Assembly: GCF_023501975.1 (NCBI RefSeq)
Contig: NZ_JAMFLH010000010.1
Span: 115,450 to 179,449 of the forward strand
Reading direction: 5' to 3'
Source: Altererythrobacter sp. KTW20L
GTDB taxonomy: Bacteria > Pseudomonadota > Alphaproteobacteria > Sphingomonadales > Sphingomonadaceae
DNA length: 64,000 nt
Both the position numbers and the translations under genes were made by a program. This document shows, one piece after another, positions 37,064 to 46,113 of the stretch. Within the stretch, counting starts at the first letter, position 1. Each line of letters starts with the position of its first letter. The notes beneath the pieces are model-generated. The model was not told the DNA's origin, searched no databases, and saw nothing but the letters and a program-made list of their open reading frames with translations.

Positions 37064-38720
37064 GTTTCAGGCGCTCCTCTTCAACCAGTTCCTTCTTCGA
37101 CAGCTTGCCGATCATCGTCTTGGGCAGGCTGTCGCGGAATTCGATTTCGGTCGGCAGTTCGAGCTTGTTGATCAGGGTGGCGAGGAAGGTCGAAAGCTCC
37201 TCCTCCGTCAGCGTCGATCCCTCGGTGCGGGAGACGAACAGCTTTGGCACCTGGCCGAGGTAATCGTCGGGGATGCCGATGGCGATTGCCTCCTTAACCT
37301 CCGGGTGATGGTAGGCCGCATCCTCGATCGCGCGGGGATAGACGTTGTAGCCGCCGCGCAGGATCAGGTCCTTGATGCGGTCCACCAGGAACAGGTAGCC
37401 GTCCTCATCCAAATAGCCGACATCGCCGGTGCGCAGCGCACCGTTGTGGAAGGTGGCGGCGGTTGCCTTGGGCTGGTTCCAGTAACCTTTCATCAGCTGC
37501 GGACCGCGCGCCATGACCTCGCCGCGTTCGCCCTGGGCACACATCCGGCCCGGGTCGTCGCGGTCGTGGATCTCGATTATGGTGCCGGGGAAGGCGGGGC
37601 CGCAGGAGTTGTCCTTGACCAGGCCGAACAGCGGGTTGCAGGTAATGATCGGGCTGGCTTCGGACAGGCCGTAGCCTTCCACCACCCGTGCGCCGGTGCG
37701 GGCCTCGAACTGCTGGCGCACTTCCAGCGGCAGCGGTGCTCCGCCCGAAATGCAGCAGATCACCATCGACAGGTCGGGCACCTTGCTGTCCGGCAGGGCG
37801 TTAAAGGCGGCAAACATGGTTGGCACGCCAAAGAACTGTGTCGGCGGCTTGCGCTTCATCGAAGCGAGCACCTTGGGCATTTCGAAGCGCGGCAGCAGGA
37901 CCAGCTCCGACCCTGTCTCGATGCCGTAGTTGAGTATGCAGGTGAGCGCGAAGACATGGAACATCGGCAGCACGCCCAGGGTGCGCTGCTGGAAGTCGCT
38001 GTAACCGCCGGCATGGGCCAGCATTTGCGCGCTGTTGGCAGCCAGGCTGGCATGGGTCAGCATGGCGCCCTTGGGCAGGCCGGTCGTGCCGCCGGTATAC
38101 TGCAGCACCGCCACATCGTGCGGATCGCGCGCCACCTGGGCGGGGTTGCCTGCATTGGCGAGCAGGTCGGTAAGTTCCAGATGCAGCTTGCGGTCGGTAA
38201 TCCGCACATGGTCGGAGCGGCGCAGCAGGCGGAAGCCGAGGTTGAGGCCGAACGGCAGGATGTCGCGCATCCGGCAGATCAACAGGGTTTCCACCCCGGC
38301 CTTGTGTGCCACGTCCTGGAACTTTTCGTGGACGAAACGCACTTCGGGCACGGCAACCATGCGCACGCCGGCATCCTTCAGCAGGTGTTCCAGCTCGCTT
38401 TCGGTGTAGAGCGGGTTGAGGTTGACCACCACCGCGCCGATCTTCAGCGCGGCGAAATAGAGCACGATGTGATAGGGCGAATTGCCGGTGCACAGGCCGA
38501 ACCGGTCACCCTTTGTCAGGCCGCTATCCTGCATCCCGCGCGCTGCGCGATCGACCAGCGCGCCGAGCTCGCCATAGGTCCAGCAGCGCCCGAAATAGTC
38601 GATGGCCACGCGATCCGGCCAATGGGCCACGGCGTTGTCGATCAGGTCCGTCAGCAGGCGAGGCGGAAAGATCAGATGGCCGGTCTCGTCGGGGTAATAG
38701 GGCAGGGCGGGCGCGCTCAT
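37056..38720 (-). CDS. fadD: Long-chain fatty acid--CoA ligase
   Basis: 554 residues of the ANL adenylating superfamily. The P-loop-like motif YTGGTTGLPKGAMLTH, the A5 motif VEGYGLSEASP, the A7-A8 region RTGDVGYLDEDGYLFLVDRIKDLI and the catalytic-lysine region SLPKTMIGKLSKKEL are all present. The enzyme activates free fatty acids with ATP and CoA for entry into beta-oxidation. AGGAG precedes the ATG. It is transcribed away from the thiolase operon and leads into the MerR gene, which probably autoregulates and controls both sides. Chain-length preference cannot be read. Confidence 0.93.
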   Translation of the reverse strand: MSAPALPYYPDETGHLIFPPRLLTDLIDNAVAHWPDRVAIDYFGRCWTYGELGALVDRAARGMQDSGLTKGDRFGLCTGNSPYHIVLYFAALKIGAVVVNLNPLYTESELEHLLKDAGVRMVAVPEVRFVHEKFQDVAHKAGVETLLICRMRDILPFGLNLGFRLLRRSDHVRITDRKLHLELTDLLANAGNPAQVARDPHDVAVLQYTGGTTGLPKGAMLTHASLAANSAQMLAHAGGYSDFQQRTLGVLPMFHVFALTCILNYGIETGSELVLLPRFEMPKVLASMKRKPPTQFFGVPTMFAAFNALPDSKVPDLSMVICCISGGAPLPLEVRQQFEARTGARVVEGYGLSEASPIITCNPLFGLVKDNSCGPAFPGTIIEIHDRDDPGRMCAQGERGEVMARGPQLMKGYWNQPKATAATFHNGALRTGDVGYLDEDGYLFLVDRIKDLILRGGYNVYPRAIEDAAYHHPEVKEAIAIGIPDDYLGQVPKLFVSRTEGSTLTEEELSTFLATLINKLELPTEIEFRDSLPKTMIGKLSKKELVEEERLKRG

Positions 38721-38940
38721 GTGCGGGCACTCCTACCTTTGGGCTGGCGGCTGTCGTGCAGCAGCTGCGTCATCGAACCTACTCCTGCATCCTCTAGACG
38801 GAGCCTTGAAAATGGCCCCTTGTCGAATCGCATTCTGCACATATTTTGGTTGACGTATAGGGAAATCTGTTCACCATTAGGGAAGAACGTTCCAGAACGA
38901 CATTTCGGGGCCGCGAGTCCCCGCAAGCTTGGAGAGGCTT
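38721..38940. promoter_or_regulatory. fadD / thiolase divergent promoter region
   Basis: About 220 bp of lower-GC sequence without a gene. Core promoters for fadD (leftward) and the thiolase operon (rightward) are expected here. A TTGACG at 38850-38855 followed by AT-rich sequence could be a rightward -35 box; CATTAG 19 bp downstream would give the long spacer typical of MerR-controlled promoters, but it is a weak -10. GAACGTTC at 38885-38892 is a small palindrome. None of these is certain. Confidence 0.35.
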
Positions 38941-39211
38941 TGGAGCCTTTCTGATTGATATAGAGCCACCGCGACGGAGCCAAATTTGGCCGTGTGCAAG
39001 GAGAGAGGAGGGAGCAATGCTCTCACATAGTGACCGATCGAAAGACGCGGCACACGGCCAAATTTGGCCCGCCCTTCGGGTTGCCGCAGGAAGCCCCTCG
39101 GACTGCGTTGCGTTGCTTGTCCGGACAACCAGTCCGGCCTGCGCAGCGCGCCTTGCCGAGAAGCTTCCTGCGGCAATCCCGGCGGCTCTATATCAATCAG
39201 AAAGGCTCTAA
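38941..39211. repeat. Nested inverted-repeat (MITE-like) element upstream of the thiolase gene
   Basis: An outer arm at 38943-38967 is the exact inverse complement of 39184-39208 (25 bp; about 29 bp to 38971/39180 with one mismatch). Inside it, 38979-38997 is the exact inverse of 39050-39068 (19 bp, containing the palindrome GCCAAATTTGGC). A second internal pair is 39081-39094 with 39163-39176 (14 bp), and a perfect palindrome TTGTCCGGACAA lies at 39117-39128. The right outer arm contains AAAGG at 39201-39205, the likely ribosome-binding site of the thiolase ATG at 39213. Such an element could be a non-autonomous mobile repeat or a cis-acting RNA switch. No open frame of note lies inside. Confidence 0.85.
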
Positions 39212-39212
39212 C

Positions 39213-40346
39213 ATGCGCGATGTGGTCATTGCGGGCTATGCCCGGTCCCCCTTCACCCTAGCGAACAAGGGTGCGCTGGCGAAAGTCCGTCCTGACGATC
39301 TGGCCGCCCAAGTGGTGCGCGGGCTGGTCGAGCGGACGGGCGTGAACCTAGACGATATCGAAGACCTCTTGATGGGCTGCGCCTTTCCTGAAGGCGAACA
39401 GGGCTTCAACATCGCCCGGCTGGTGGGCCTGCTGGCCGACCTTCCGCTGAGCGTGGGCGGCATGACCATGAACCGCTTCTGTGGATCGTCCATGAGCGGC
39501 ATCCACTATGCCGCCGGGCAGATCCAGCTTGGCGCGGGCGAGGTGTTCATTTGCGCCGGTGTCGAATCGATGAGCCGGGTGCCGATGATGGGCTTCAACC
39601 CGATGCCCAACCCGGCGCTGGCGGAAAAGAGCGCCGCCTATATCGGCATGGGCGACACGGCCGAGAACGTGGCCAAGAAATATGACCTCTCCCGCGCCGA
39701 GCAGGAGCAGTTCGCTGTCCTCTCCCAGAACAAGGCGCGCGATGCGATGGCGGCTGGCAAGCTGGCCGACGAGATCGTGCCGATCACCACCAAGGGCGGC
39801 ACGGTCGATACCGATGGCACCCCGCGGCCCGATACAACGGCCGAGGCACTGGCGGGGCTGAAGCCTGCGTTTAGCGCCGATGGCACGGTGACCGCCGGAA
39901 CAAGCTCGCCGCTGACCGATGGCGCGGCGGCCGTGCTGGTCTGCAGCGCCGACTATGCCAAGGCCCACAACCTGCCGGTGCTGGCGAAGATCAAGTCCGT
40001 CGCCATTTCCGGTTGCGCGCCGGAGATCATGGGCATCGGCCCGATCGCTTCCAGCCAGAAGGCACTGGAACGCGCAGGCATCGCTGCCGCCGATCTGGAC
40101 GTGGTTGAACTGAATGAAGCTTTTGCCAGCCAGAGCCTCGCCGTGATCCGCGACCTGGGTCTGGATATGGCGAAGGTCAATCTCGATGGCGGGGCGATTG
40201 CCGTGGGCCACCCCTTGGGCGCAACAGGCGCGCGGATCGTGGGCAAGGCGGCATCGCTGCTGAAGCGCGAAGGCGGCAAATATGCCCTCGCCACCCAGTG
40301 CATCGGCGGCGGGCAGGGCATCGCCACCGTGCTGGAGGCCGTCTGA
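39213..40346 (+). CDS. fadA: Acetyl-CoA C-acyltransferase (3-ketoacyl-CoA thiolase)
   Basis: 377 residues from ATG 39213; longer open sequence upstream is the inverted-repeat element, not coding. Catalytic residues are visible: Cys90 in MNRFCGSSMSG, His333 in VGHPLGATGAR and Cys363 in CIGGGQG. Thiolysis of 3-ketoacyl-CoA with CoA ends each beta-oxidation round. Its stop overlaps the next start by one base (TGATG), a tight coupling of thiolase with the hydratase/dehydrogenase subunit, as in FadBA-type complexes. The ribosome-binding site lies in a repeat arm, so structure could control translation. Confidence 0.95.
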   Translation: MRDVVIAGYARSPFTLANKGALAKVRPDDLAAQVVRGLVERTGVNLDDIEDLLMGCAFPEGEQGFNIARLVGLLADLPLSVGGMTMNRFCGSSMSGIHYAAGQIQLGAGEVFICAGVESMSRVPMMGFNPMPNPALAEKSAAYIGMGDTAENVAKKYDLSRAEQEQFAVLSQNKARDAMAAGKLADEIVPITTKGGTVDTDGTPRPDTTAEALAGLKPAFSADGTVTAGTSSPLTDGAAAVLVCSADYAKAHNLPVLAKIKSVAISGCAPEIMGIGPIASSQKALERAGIAAADLDVVELNEAFASQSLAVIRDLGLDMAKVNLDGGAIAVGHPLGATGARIVGKAASLLKREGGKYALATQCIGGGQGIATVLEAV

Positions 40347-42658
40347 TGAAAAAGGTCTGCGTCATCGGCGCTGGCACCATGGGTGCCGGTATCGCCGCGC
40401 AAGTGGCCAATTCGGGCACGCCGGTCCTCCTGCTCGATATCGTCCGCGATCCCGACAACCGCAATGGTGTGGCGGCGGACGCAGTAGCAAAAATGCTCAA
40501 GACCGATCCCGCCCCCTTCATGGGCAAGGGCGAGGCACGGCTGGTCGAGGTCGGCAATATCGAGGATGACCTCGGCAAGGTGGCCGACTGCGACTGGGTG
40601 GTGGAAGCCATTGTCGAGCGGCTGGATATCAAGCAGTCGCTCTATGAAAAGCTGGAGGCCGTGCGCAAGCCCGGCACGGCGGTATCGTCCAACACCTCGA
40701 CCATTCCGCTGGAGCAACTGACTGCCGGGCGCAGCGAGGAATTCAAGCGCGATTTCCTCATCACCCACTTCTTCAATCCGCCGCGCTACATGCGGCTGAT
40801 CGAGCTGGTTACCGGCCCGCACAGCGATGCGGCGACGGTAGCCAAGGTGCGTGATTTCGTCGATCGCAAGCTGGGCAAGACGCCGGTCGATGCCGAGGAC
40901 AGCCCCGGCTTCATCGCCAACCGCATCGGCACTTTCTGGATCCAGGCGGCGGTCAATGCCGCCTTCGACATGGGCGTTTCGGTGGAGGAAGCTGATGCCA
41001 TTGCCGGCAAGCCGATGGGCGTGCCCAAGACCGGCATTTTCGGGCTGATCGACCTCATCGGGCTGGACCTGATGCCCTACCTGCAGAAGAGCCTGACCGG
41101 CACGCTGCCCAAGGACGATCCCTATCAGAAGATCGCACGCGGCGAGCCGCTGATCGAGAAGCTGATCGAGACCGGCTTTACCGGCCGCAAGGGCAAGGGC
41201 GGCTTCTACCGCATCAACCGCGAAGGTGGAGGCAAGGTGAAGGAAGCGATCAACCTTGCGACCGGCGAATTTGCCGCCGCGCGCCCCGCGCCGACCGTGC
41301 CTGGTGCAGCAGGCAAGGGCGACCTTGCCGCGCTGATCGACCTGCCGGGCAAGTTCGGTGAATATGCCTGGGCGATCCTGGGCCCCACGCTGTCCTATTC
41401 TGCCTCGATCGTGCCCGAAGCGACTGCCACCATCGTGGGCGTCGATGAGGCGATGAAGCTGGGATACAACTGGAAGTCCGGCCCGTTCGAGATGATCGAC
41501 AAGATCGGCGCGGCCAATCTGCGTGAGCGGCTGGTGGCGAGCGACATGCCGGTGCCGCCGATCCTCGAAGCTGTCGGCGATGGCACCTTCTACCGTATCG
41601 AAGGCGGCAAGAGGCAGTTCTTCGGCCTCGACGGCCAGTATCACGACATGGTGCGCCCCGAAGGCGTGGAACTGCTGGCCGACATCAAGCTCGATGCCAA
41701 GCCCCTCCTCAGGAACGGTTCGGCCGCCTTGTGGGACGTGGGCGACGGGGTGGCCTGCCTCGAATTCACCGGCAAGATGAACGCGCTCGACACCGAGGTG
41801 ATGAAACTGATCGGCGAGGCGATCCCCCTGGTGAGCGAAAAGTTCAAGGCACTGGTGATTTATAACGAAGGCACGCACTTCTCCGCCGGGGCCAACCTTG
41901 GCCTGGCGCTGTTCGCGGTCAATATCGCCGCCTGGAGCGAGATCGAGAAGCTGGTGAGCGGCGGGCAATCCGCGTTCAAGGCGCTGAAATATGCCCCGTT
42001 CCCGGTCGTCGCCGCGCCTTCGGGCATGGCGCTGGGCGGCGGGTGCGAGACAGTGCTCAATGCCGATGCGGTGCAAGCCCATGCCGAAACCTATATCGGG
42101 CTGGTCGAATGCGGCGTCGGCCTGATCCCCGGCTGGGGCGGCTGCGGCGAGATGCTGGAACGCTGGCGCGCCATGCCGGGCATGCCCAAGGGGCCGATGC
42201 CCGCAGTCTCCAAGGTGTTCGAGATCGTTTCCACCGCCACGGTGGCAAAGTCCGCCGCCGAGGCAAAGGAATTGGGCTTCCTGCGCCCGACTGACGGCGT
42301 GACGATGAACCGCGACCGCCTGCTTGCCGATGCCAAGGCGCGGGCGCTGGAACTGGCCGAGGGCTATACTCCGCCCGAACCGCCGACCTTCCGCCTGCCC
42401 GGACCCGGCGGCAAGACCGCGCTGACGCTGGCGGTGGAAAGCTTCCAGTCACGCGGCCTCGCCACCGATTACGATGGCGTGGTCTCGGGCAAGCTCGCCA
42501 CGGTGCTGACCGGCGGCGACACCGATCCGACCGAAGAGGTAACCGAAGCGCAGTTGCTGGCACTGGAGCTGAAGCACTTCATGGACCTGGTCCACGAAAG
42601 CCGCAGCCAGGACCGGATCGAGCACATGCTCGCCACCGGCAAGCCGCTGCGCAACTGA
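40346..42658 (+). CDS. 3-hydroxyacyl-CoA dehydrogenase / enoyl-CoA hydratase fusion (FadN/FadJ-like)
   Basis: 770 residues. The NAD-binding 3-hydroxyacyl-CoA dehydrogenase domain comes first (KKVCVIGAGTMGAGIAAQVANSG), with the catalytic His in ITHFFNPPRYMRL, then the C-terminal HAD domain(s) (EDSPGFIANRIGTF; GEYAWAILGPTLSYSA). The crotonase-like hydratase domain is last (VACLEFTGKMNALDTEVM; SGMALGGGCETVLNADAV; GWGGCGEML). This is the reverse of E. coli FadB, where hydratase precedes dehydrogenase, and matches the FadN-like arrangement found in many bacteria. The two activities hydrate enoyl-CoA and oxidise the alcohol with NAD. Confidence 0.93.
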   Translation: MKKVCVIGAGTMGAGIAAQVANSGTPVLLLDIVRDPDNRNGVAADAVAKMLKTDPAPFMGKGEARLVEVGNIEDDLGKVADCDWVVEAIVERLDIKQSLYEKLEAVRKPGTAVSSNTSTIPLEQLTAGRSEEFKRDFLITHFFNPPRYMRLIELVTGPHSDAATVAKVRDFVDRKLGKTPVDAEDSPGFIANRIGTFWIQAAVNAAFDMGVSVEEADAIAGKPMGVPKTGIFGLIDLIGLDLMPYLQKSLTGTLPKDDPYQKIARGEPLIEKLIETGFTGRKGKGGFYRINREGGGKVKEAINLATGEFAAARPAPTVPGAAGKGDLAALIDLPGKFGEYAWAILGPTLSYSASIVPEATATIVGVDEAMKLGYNWKSGPFEMIDKIGAANLRERLVASDMPVPPILEAVGDGTFYRIEGGKRQFFGLDGQYHDMVRPEGVELLADIKLDAKPLLRNGSAALWDVGDGVACLEFTGKMNALDTEVMKLIGEAIPLVSEKFKALVIYNEGTHFSAGANLGLALFAVNIAAWSEIEKLVSGGQSAFKALKYAPFPVVAAPSGMALGGGCETVLNADAVQAHAETYIGLVECGVGLIPGWGGCGEMLERWRAMPGMPKGPMPAVSKVFEIVSTATVAKSAAEAKELGFLRPTDGVTMNRDRLLADAKARALELAEGYTPPEPPTFRLPGPGGKTALTLAVESFQSRGLATDYDGVVSGKLATVLTGGDTDPTEEVTEAQLLALELKHFMDLVHESRSQDRIEHMLATGKPLRN

Positions 42659-42680
42659 CACGAATTGGGAGAGCGAGAAC

Positions 42681-44471
42681 ATGCAAGTCTATGAAGCCCC
42701 CTTGCGCGACATGCGCTTCGTGCTGGATGAACTGTGGGTCGATGACGGGTTTGGCGAACTGCCCGCGCTGGCGGAATTCGATACCGACCTGACCAATGCC
42801 ATTCTGGAGGAAGCGGGCCGCTTCAGCCGCGAAGTGCTGTTGCCCTTGAACCGTTCGGGTGACGAGGAAGGCTGCCACCTCGAAAACGGCGTGGTCCGCA
42901 CGCCTGCCGGGTTCAAGGAAGCCTACAAGCAGTTCACGGAAAGCGGCTGGGCCAGCCTTGCCGCCGGTCCCGAATGGGGCGGGCAGGGTCTGCCGGAACG
43001 GGTCAACAAGCTGGTGGAGGAAATGACCTGCTCCACCAACCTGTCGTTCGGCCTCTATCCCGGACTCACCCACGGCGGCGCGATCGCGCTGGAAGCCCAC
43101 GGCACGGACGAGCTGAAGCAGGCCTACCTGCCCAAGATGACCAGCGGCCAATGGTCCGGCACCATGTGCCTGACCGAAGCCCACTGCGGCACGGACCTTG
43201 GCATGCTGCGCACCAAGGCCGAACCGCAGGAAGACGGCAGCTACAAGGTGAGCGGCGCCAAGATCTTCATTTCGGCAGGCGACCATGACCTGACCGAGAA
43301 CGTGATCCACCTCGTCCTCGCCCGCCTGCCCGATGCGCCGGCGGGGGTGAAGGGCATCTCGATGTTCCTGGTGCCCAAGTACCTCCCCAAGGAAGACGGC
43401 ACGCCCGGCCAGTCGAACGGCGTGTGGTGCACCGCGCTCGAACACAAGATGGGCCTCAAGGCCTCTGCCACCTGCCAGATGCAGTTCGAGGATTCGACCG
43501 CATGGCTGGTGGGCGAGCCGAACAAGGGCATGGCCGCCATGTTCACCATGATGAATGCCGAGCGGCTGTCGGTCGGCATCCAGGGCTTGGGCATCGGCGA
43601 GGCGGCCTACCAATCCGCCGTGTGGTACGCCAAGGACCGCCTGCAGGGCCGCGCCCTCAGCGGCGCGAAATATCCCGACAAGCCTGCCGATCCGATCATC
43701 GTCCACCCCGATGTGCGGCGGATGCTGATGACTATGCGGGCCAACAACGAAGGCTGCCGCGCGCTGGGGGCATGGGTCGCCCGCGCGCTCGATGCCGAAA
43801 AGCTCAGCCCGGAACCCGAAGCGCGCAAGCGGGCGGAGGATTTCGTCGCTCTGATGACGCCGATCGTGAAGGCGCTGTTCACCGACCTGGGCCACGAGAA
43901 CGCCCAGCTGGCGGTGCAGGTCTATGGCGGGCATGGCTACATCCGCGAGAGCGGCGTGGAGCAATATGCCCGCGATGCGCGGATCGCGATGATCTATGAA
44001 GGCACCAACGGCATCCAGGCATTGGACCTGGTGGGCCGCAAGCTGGGGGCGCACAACGGCCGCCTGTTGCGCAGCTTCTTCCATCCGGTGTCGGATTTCA
44101 TCGCCGCCAACAAGGGCGATGGCCCGATGAAGCCGATGATCGACGGGCTGGAAAAGGCCTTCGGTGCGCTCCAGCTTTCGACCGCCACCATTGCCCAGCG
44201 CGGGCTGGCGGACCCCGAGGAAGCGGGCGCGGCGGCGACCGAATACCTGCGCCTGTTCGGCCTGGTGGCCATGGGCTACTGCTTTGCCCGTTCGACCATG
44301 ATCGCCGGGATGAGGGTGGCTTTCGGGGCCGAGGACAAGGACTTCTACAAGGCCAAGATCACCACTGCGACCTACTTCTTCGAGCGCTTGCTGCCGCAGG
44401 TTTCGGCGCACTTCCTGTCGATCAAGGCGGGCAAGAAGTCGATGATGGCGCTGGCGGAGGACGCGTTCTGA
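42681..44471 (+). CDS. Acyl-CoA dehydrogenase (DmdC/FadE-like, long form)
   Basis: 596 residues, longer than the classical 380-residue enzymes because of a C-terminal extension, as in DmdC-like and related proteins. FAD and substrate motifs are MCLTEAHCGTDLGMLRTKA and the loop around IFISAGDHDL; the catalytic glutamate lies in MIYEGTNGIQALDL. The C-terminal domain ends with a helical segment (TATYFFERLLPQVSAHFLSIKAG). It catalyses the first, FAD-dependent step of beta-oxidation, passing electrons to the EtfBA proteins encoded three and four genes downstream. The stop overlaps the proposed CTG start of the next gene. Confidence 0.95.
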   Translation: MQVYEAPLRDMRFVLDELWVDDGFGELPALAEFDTDLTNAILEEAGRFSREVLLPLNRSGDEEGCHLENGVVRTPAGFKEAYKQFTESGWASLAAGPEWGGQGLPERVNKLVEEMTCSTNLSFGLYPGLTHGGAIALEAHGTDELKQAYLPKMTSGQWSGTMCLTEAHCGTDLGMLRTKAEPQEDGSYKVSGAKIFISAGDHDLTENVIHLVLARLPDAPAGVKGISMFLVPKYLPKEDGTPGQSNGVWCTALEHKMGLKASATCQMQFEDSTAWLVGEPNKGMAAMFTMMNAERLSVGIQGLGIGEAAYQSAVWYAKDRLQGRALSGAKYPDKPADPIIVHPDVRRMLMTMRANNEGCRALGAWVARALDAEKLSPEPEARKRAEDFVALMTPIVKALFTDLGHENAQLAVQVYGGHGYIRESGVEQYARDARIAMIYEGTNGIQALDLVGRKLGAHNGRLLRSFFHPVSDFIAANKGDGPMKPMIDGLEKAFGALQLSTATIAQRGLADPEEAGAAATEYLRLFGLVAMGYCFARSTMIAGMRVAFGAEDKDFYKAKITTATYFFERLLPQVSAHFLSIKAGKKSMMALAEDAF

Positions 44472-45370
44472 GCAAGAGTGCCGACCTGACAGCGCGGCTG
44501 GCGATCCCCGCCATTGTTGCGCCGATGTTCCTGGTTTCGAGCGTCGAACTGGTGGTCGCCACCAGCGGGGCGGGGCTGTGCGGGACTTTCCCCACGCTCA
44601 ATGCCCGCACCACCGAGGTGCTGGATCAATGGCTCGGCGAGATGGGCGAGCGGCTGGCGGGCAAGCCGTTCGGCGCCAACCTGATCGTCCACAAGAGCAA
44701 TCCGCGGGTGGCGGAAGACCTGGCCCTGCTAGTGAAGCACAGGGTGCCGCTGGTCATCACCTCGCTGGGCGCGGTGCCCGACGTGATCGAGGCCGTGCAC
44801 TCCTATGGCGGCATGGTGCTGCACGATGTGATCTCGATCCGCCACGCGCGCAAAGCCATCGGTGCCGGGGCTGACGGGCTGGTGGCTGTCTGTGCCGGTG
44901 CGGGTGGCCATTCGGGCAGCCTCAGTCCCTTCGCGCTGACCGCTGAAATCCGCGAGTTTTTCGATGGCCCGCTAGCCTTGTCGGGTGCGATTACCGAGGG
45001 CCGCCACATCGCGGCGGCGCGGATGATGGGGGCGGATTTCGGTTATATCGGCTCGCACTTCATCGCCACCGATGAAAGCATGGCTTCTGCCGAACAGAAG
45101 CAGATGATGGCAGGTGCCCATGCCGCCGACATCGTGCTGACCGATAAGGTCACCGGCGTTGCCGCCAATTTCATGCGCCAGAGCCTGGAAGCGGCGATGC
45201 TGCCTGAAGGGCACGGCGAAATGGAACTGACCGGCGAGGCCAAGGCCTGGAAGACAATCTGGTCTGCCGGGCATGGCGTTGGTGCGACGCATGGGATACG
45301 GCCCGCAGCCGATATTTGCCAAGAGCTGATTCTTGAATATCATCAGGCTCTGAAGGGAATTGCGACATGA
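44468..45370 (+). CDS. Nitronate monooxygenase (2-nitropropane dioxygenase) family protein, probable CTG start
   Basis: About 300 residues if translation begins at CTG 44468, which has GGAGGA 6 bases upstream and overlaps the previous stop as CTGA. The first ATG in frame (44525) would remove [13 protein letters not shown], the first FMN-binding beta strand, and has no ribosome-binding site. FMN-barrel motifs are [45 protein letters not shown] and [13 protein letters not shown]. The family oxidises alkyl nitronates, but fatty-acid operons often contain such proteins with unknown roles; a flavin enoyl reductase activity is known for relatives. It is co-transcribed with acyl-CoA dehydrogenase and overlaps etfB by ATGA. 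Confidence 0.85.
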   Translation: MSKSADLTARLAIPAIVAPMFLVSSVELVVATSGAGLCGTFPTLNARTTEVLDQWLGEMGERLAGKPFGANLIVHKSNPRVAEDLALLVKHRVPLVITSLGAVPDVIEAVHSYGGMVLHDVISIRHARKAIGAGADGLVAVCAGAGGHSGSLSPFALTAEIREFFDGPLALSGAITEGRHIAAARMMGADFGYIGSHFIATDESMASAEQKQMMAGAHAADIVLTDKVTGVAANFMRQSLEAAMLPEGHGEMELTGEAKAWKTIWSAGHGVGATHGIRPAADICQELILEYHQALKGIAT

Positions 45371-46113
45371 AAATCCTCGTGCCCGTGAAGCGGGTGATCG
45401 ATTACAACCTCAAGCCGCGGATCAAGGCCGATGGCAGCGGCGTGGACCTTGCCAACGTCAAGATGAGCATGAACCCGTTTGACGAGATCGCGGTGGAAGA
45501 GGCGATCCGGCTGAAGGAAAAGGGCGTAGCGACAGAGATTATCGCGGTGTCCATCGGCCCGGCAAAAGCGCAGGAAACCCTGCGCACCGCGCTCGCCATG
45601 GGGGCCGACCGGGCGATCCTGGTGGAAGCCGAGGATGTCGAGCCGCTGGCCGTGGCCAAGATCCTGAAAGCCATCGTGGACGAGGAACAGCCGGGCCTGG
45701 TGGTCATGGGCAAGCAGGCGATCGACGATGACAGCAACCAGACCGGCCAGATGCTCGCCGCGCTGTGGGGCCGGGGGCAGGGCACCTTTGCCAGCAATGT
45801 GGCGGTGGACGGTGACCATGTCTCGGTCACCCGCGAAGTCGATGGCGGGCTGGAAACGGTCAAGCTGCCGCTGCCCGCCGTGGTCACCACCGACCTGCGC
45901 CTGAACGAGCCGCGCTATGCTTCGCTGCCCAACATCATGAAGGCCAAGTCCAAGCCGCTCGCCACCAAGACCCCTGCCGATTACGGCGTGGACGTGGCGC
46001 AGCGCATCACCACCTTGAAAGTGGCCGAACCGCCGGTGCGGCAGAAGGGCGAAATGGTGGCTTCGGTCGATGATCTGGTCGCCAAACTGAAGGCAAAGGG
46101 AGTTGTCGCATGA
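45367..46113 (+). CDS. etfB: Electron transfer flavoprotein, beta subunit
   Basis: 248 residues starting [24 protein letters not shown], the classical EtfB beginning. AMP-site and subunit-contact motifs follow ([41 protein letters not shown]). With EtfA it forms the dimer that takes electrons from acyl-CoA dehydrogenases and hands them to ETF-ubiquinone oxidoreductase. Placement after the dehydrogenase gene couples supply of carrier to substrate flux. The start overlaps the preceding stop and the end overlaps etfA, both as ATGA. Confidence 0.97.
   Translation: MKILVPVKRVIDYNLKPRIKADGSGVDLANVKMSMNPFDEIAVEEAIRLKEKGVATEIIAVSIGPAKAQETLRTALAMGADRAILVEAEDVEPLAVAKILKAIVDEEQPGLVVMGKQAIDDDSNQTGQMLAALWGRGQGTFASNVAVDGDHVSVTREVDGGLETVKLPLPAVVTTDLRLNEPRYASLPNIMKAKSKPLATKTPADYGVDVAQRITTLKVAEPPVRQKGEMVASVDDLVAKLKAKGVVA

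Noticed and set aside
38994..39212. An N-terminal extension of the thiolase frame through the upstream region
   Set aside because: The added residues are translated from the inverted repeats; the conserved thiolase start is MRDVVIAGYARSPF at 39213 with AAAGG before it.
42681..44471. Frameshift or fusion to explain the 596-residue acyl-CoA dehydrogenase
   Set aside because: The frame is continuous with helical sequence to the end, and long-form dehydrogenases with this C-terminal extension are a normal family.
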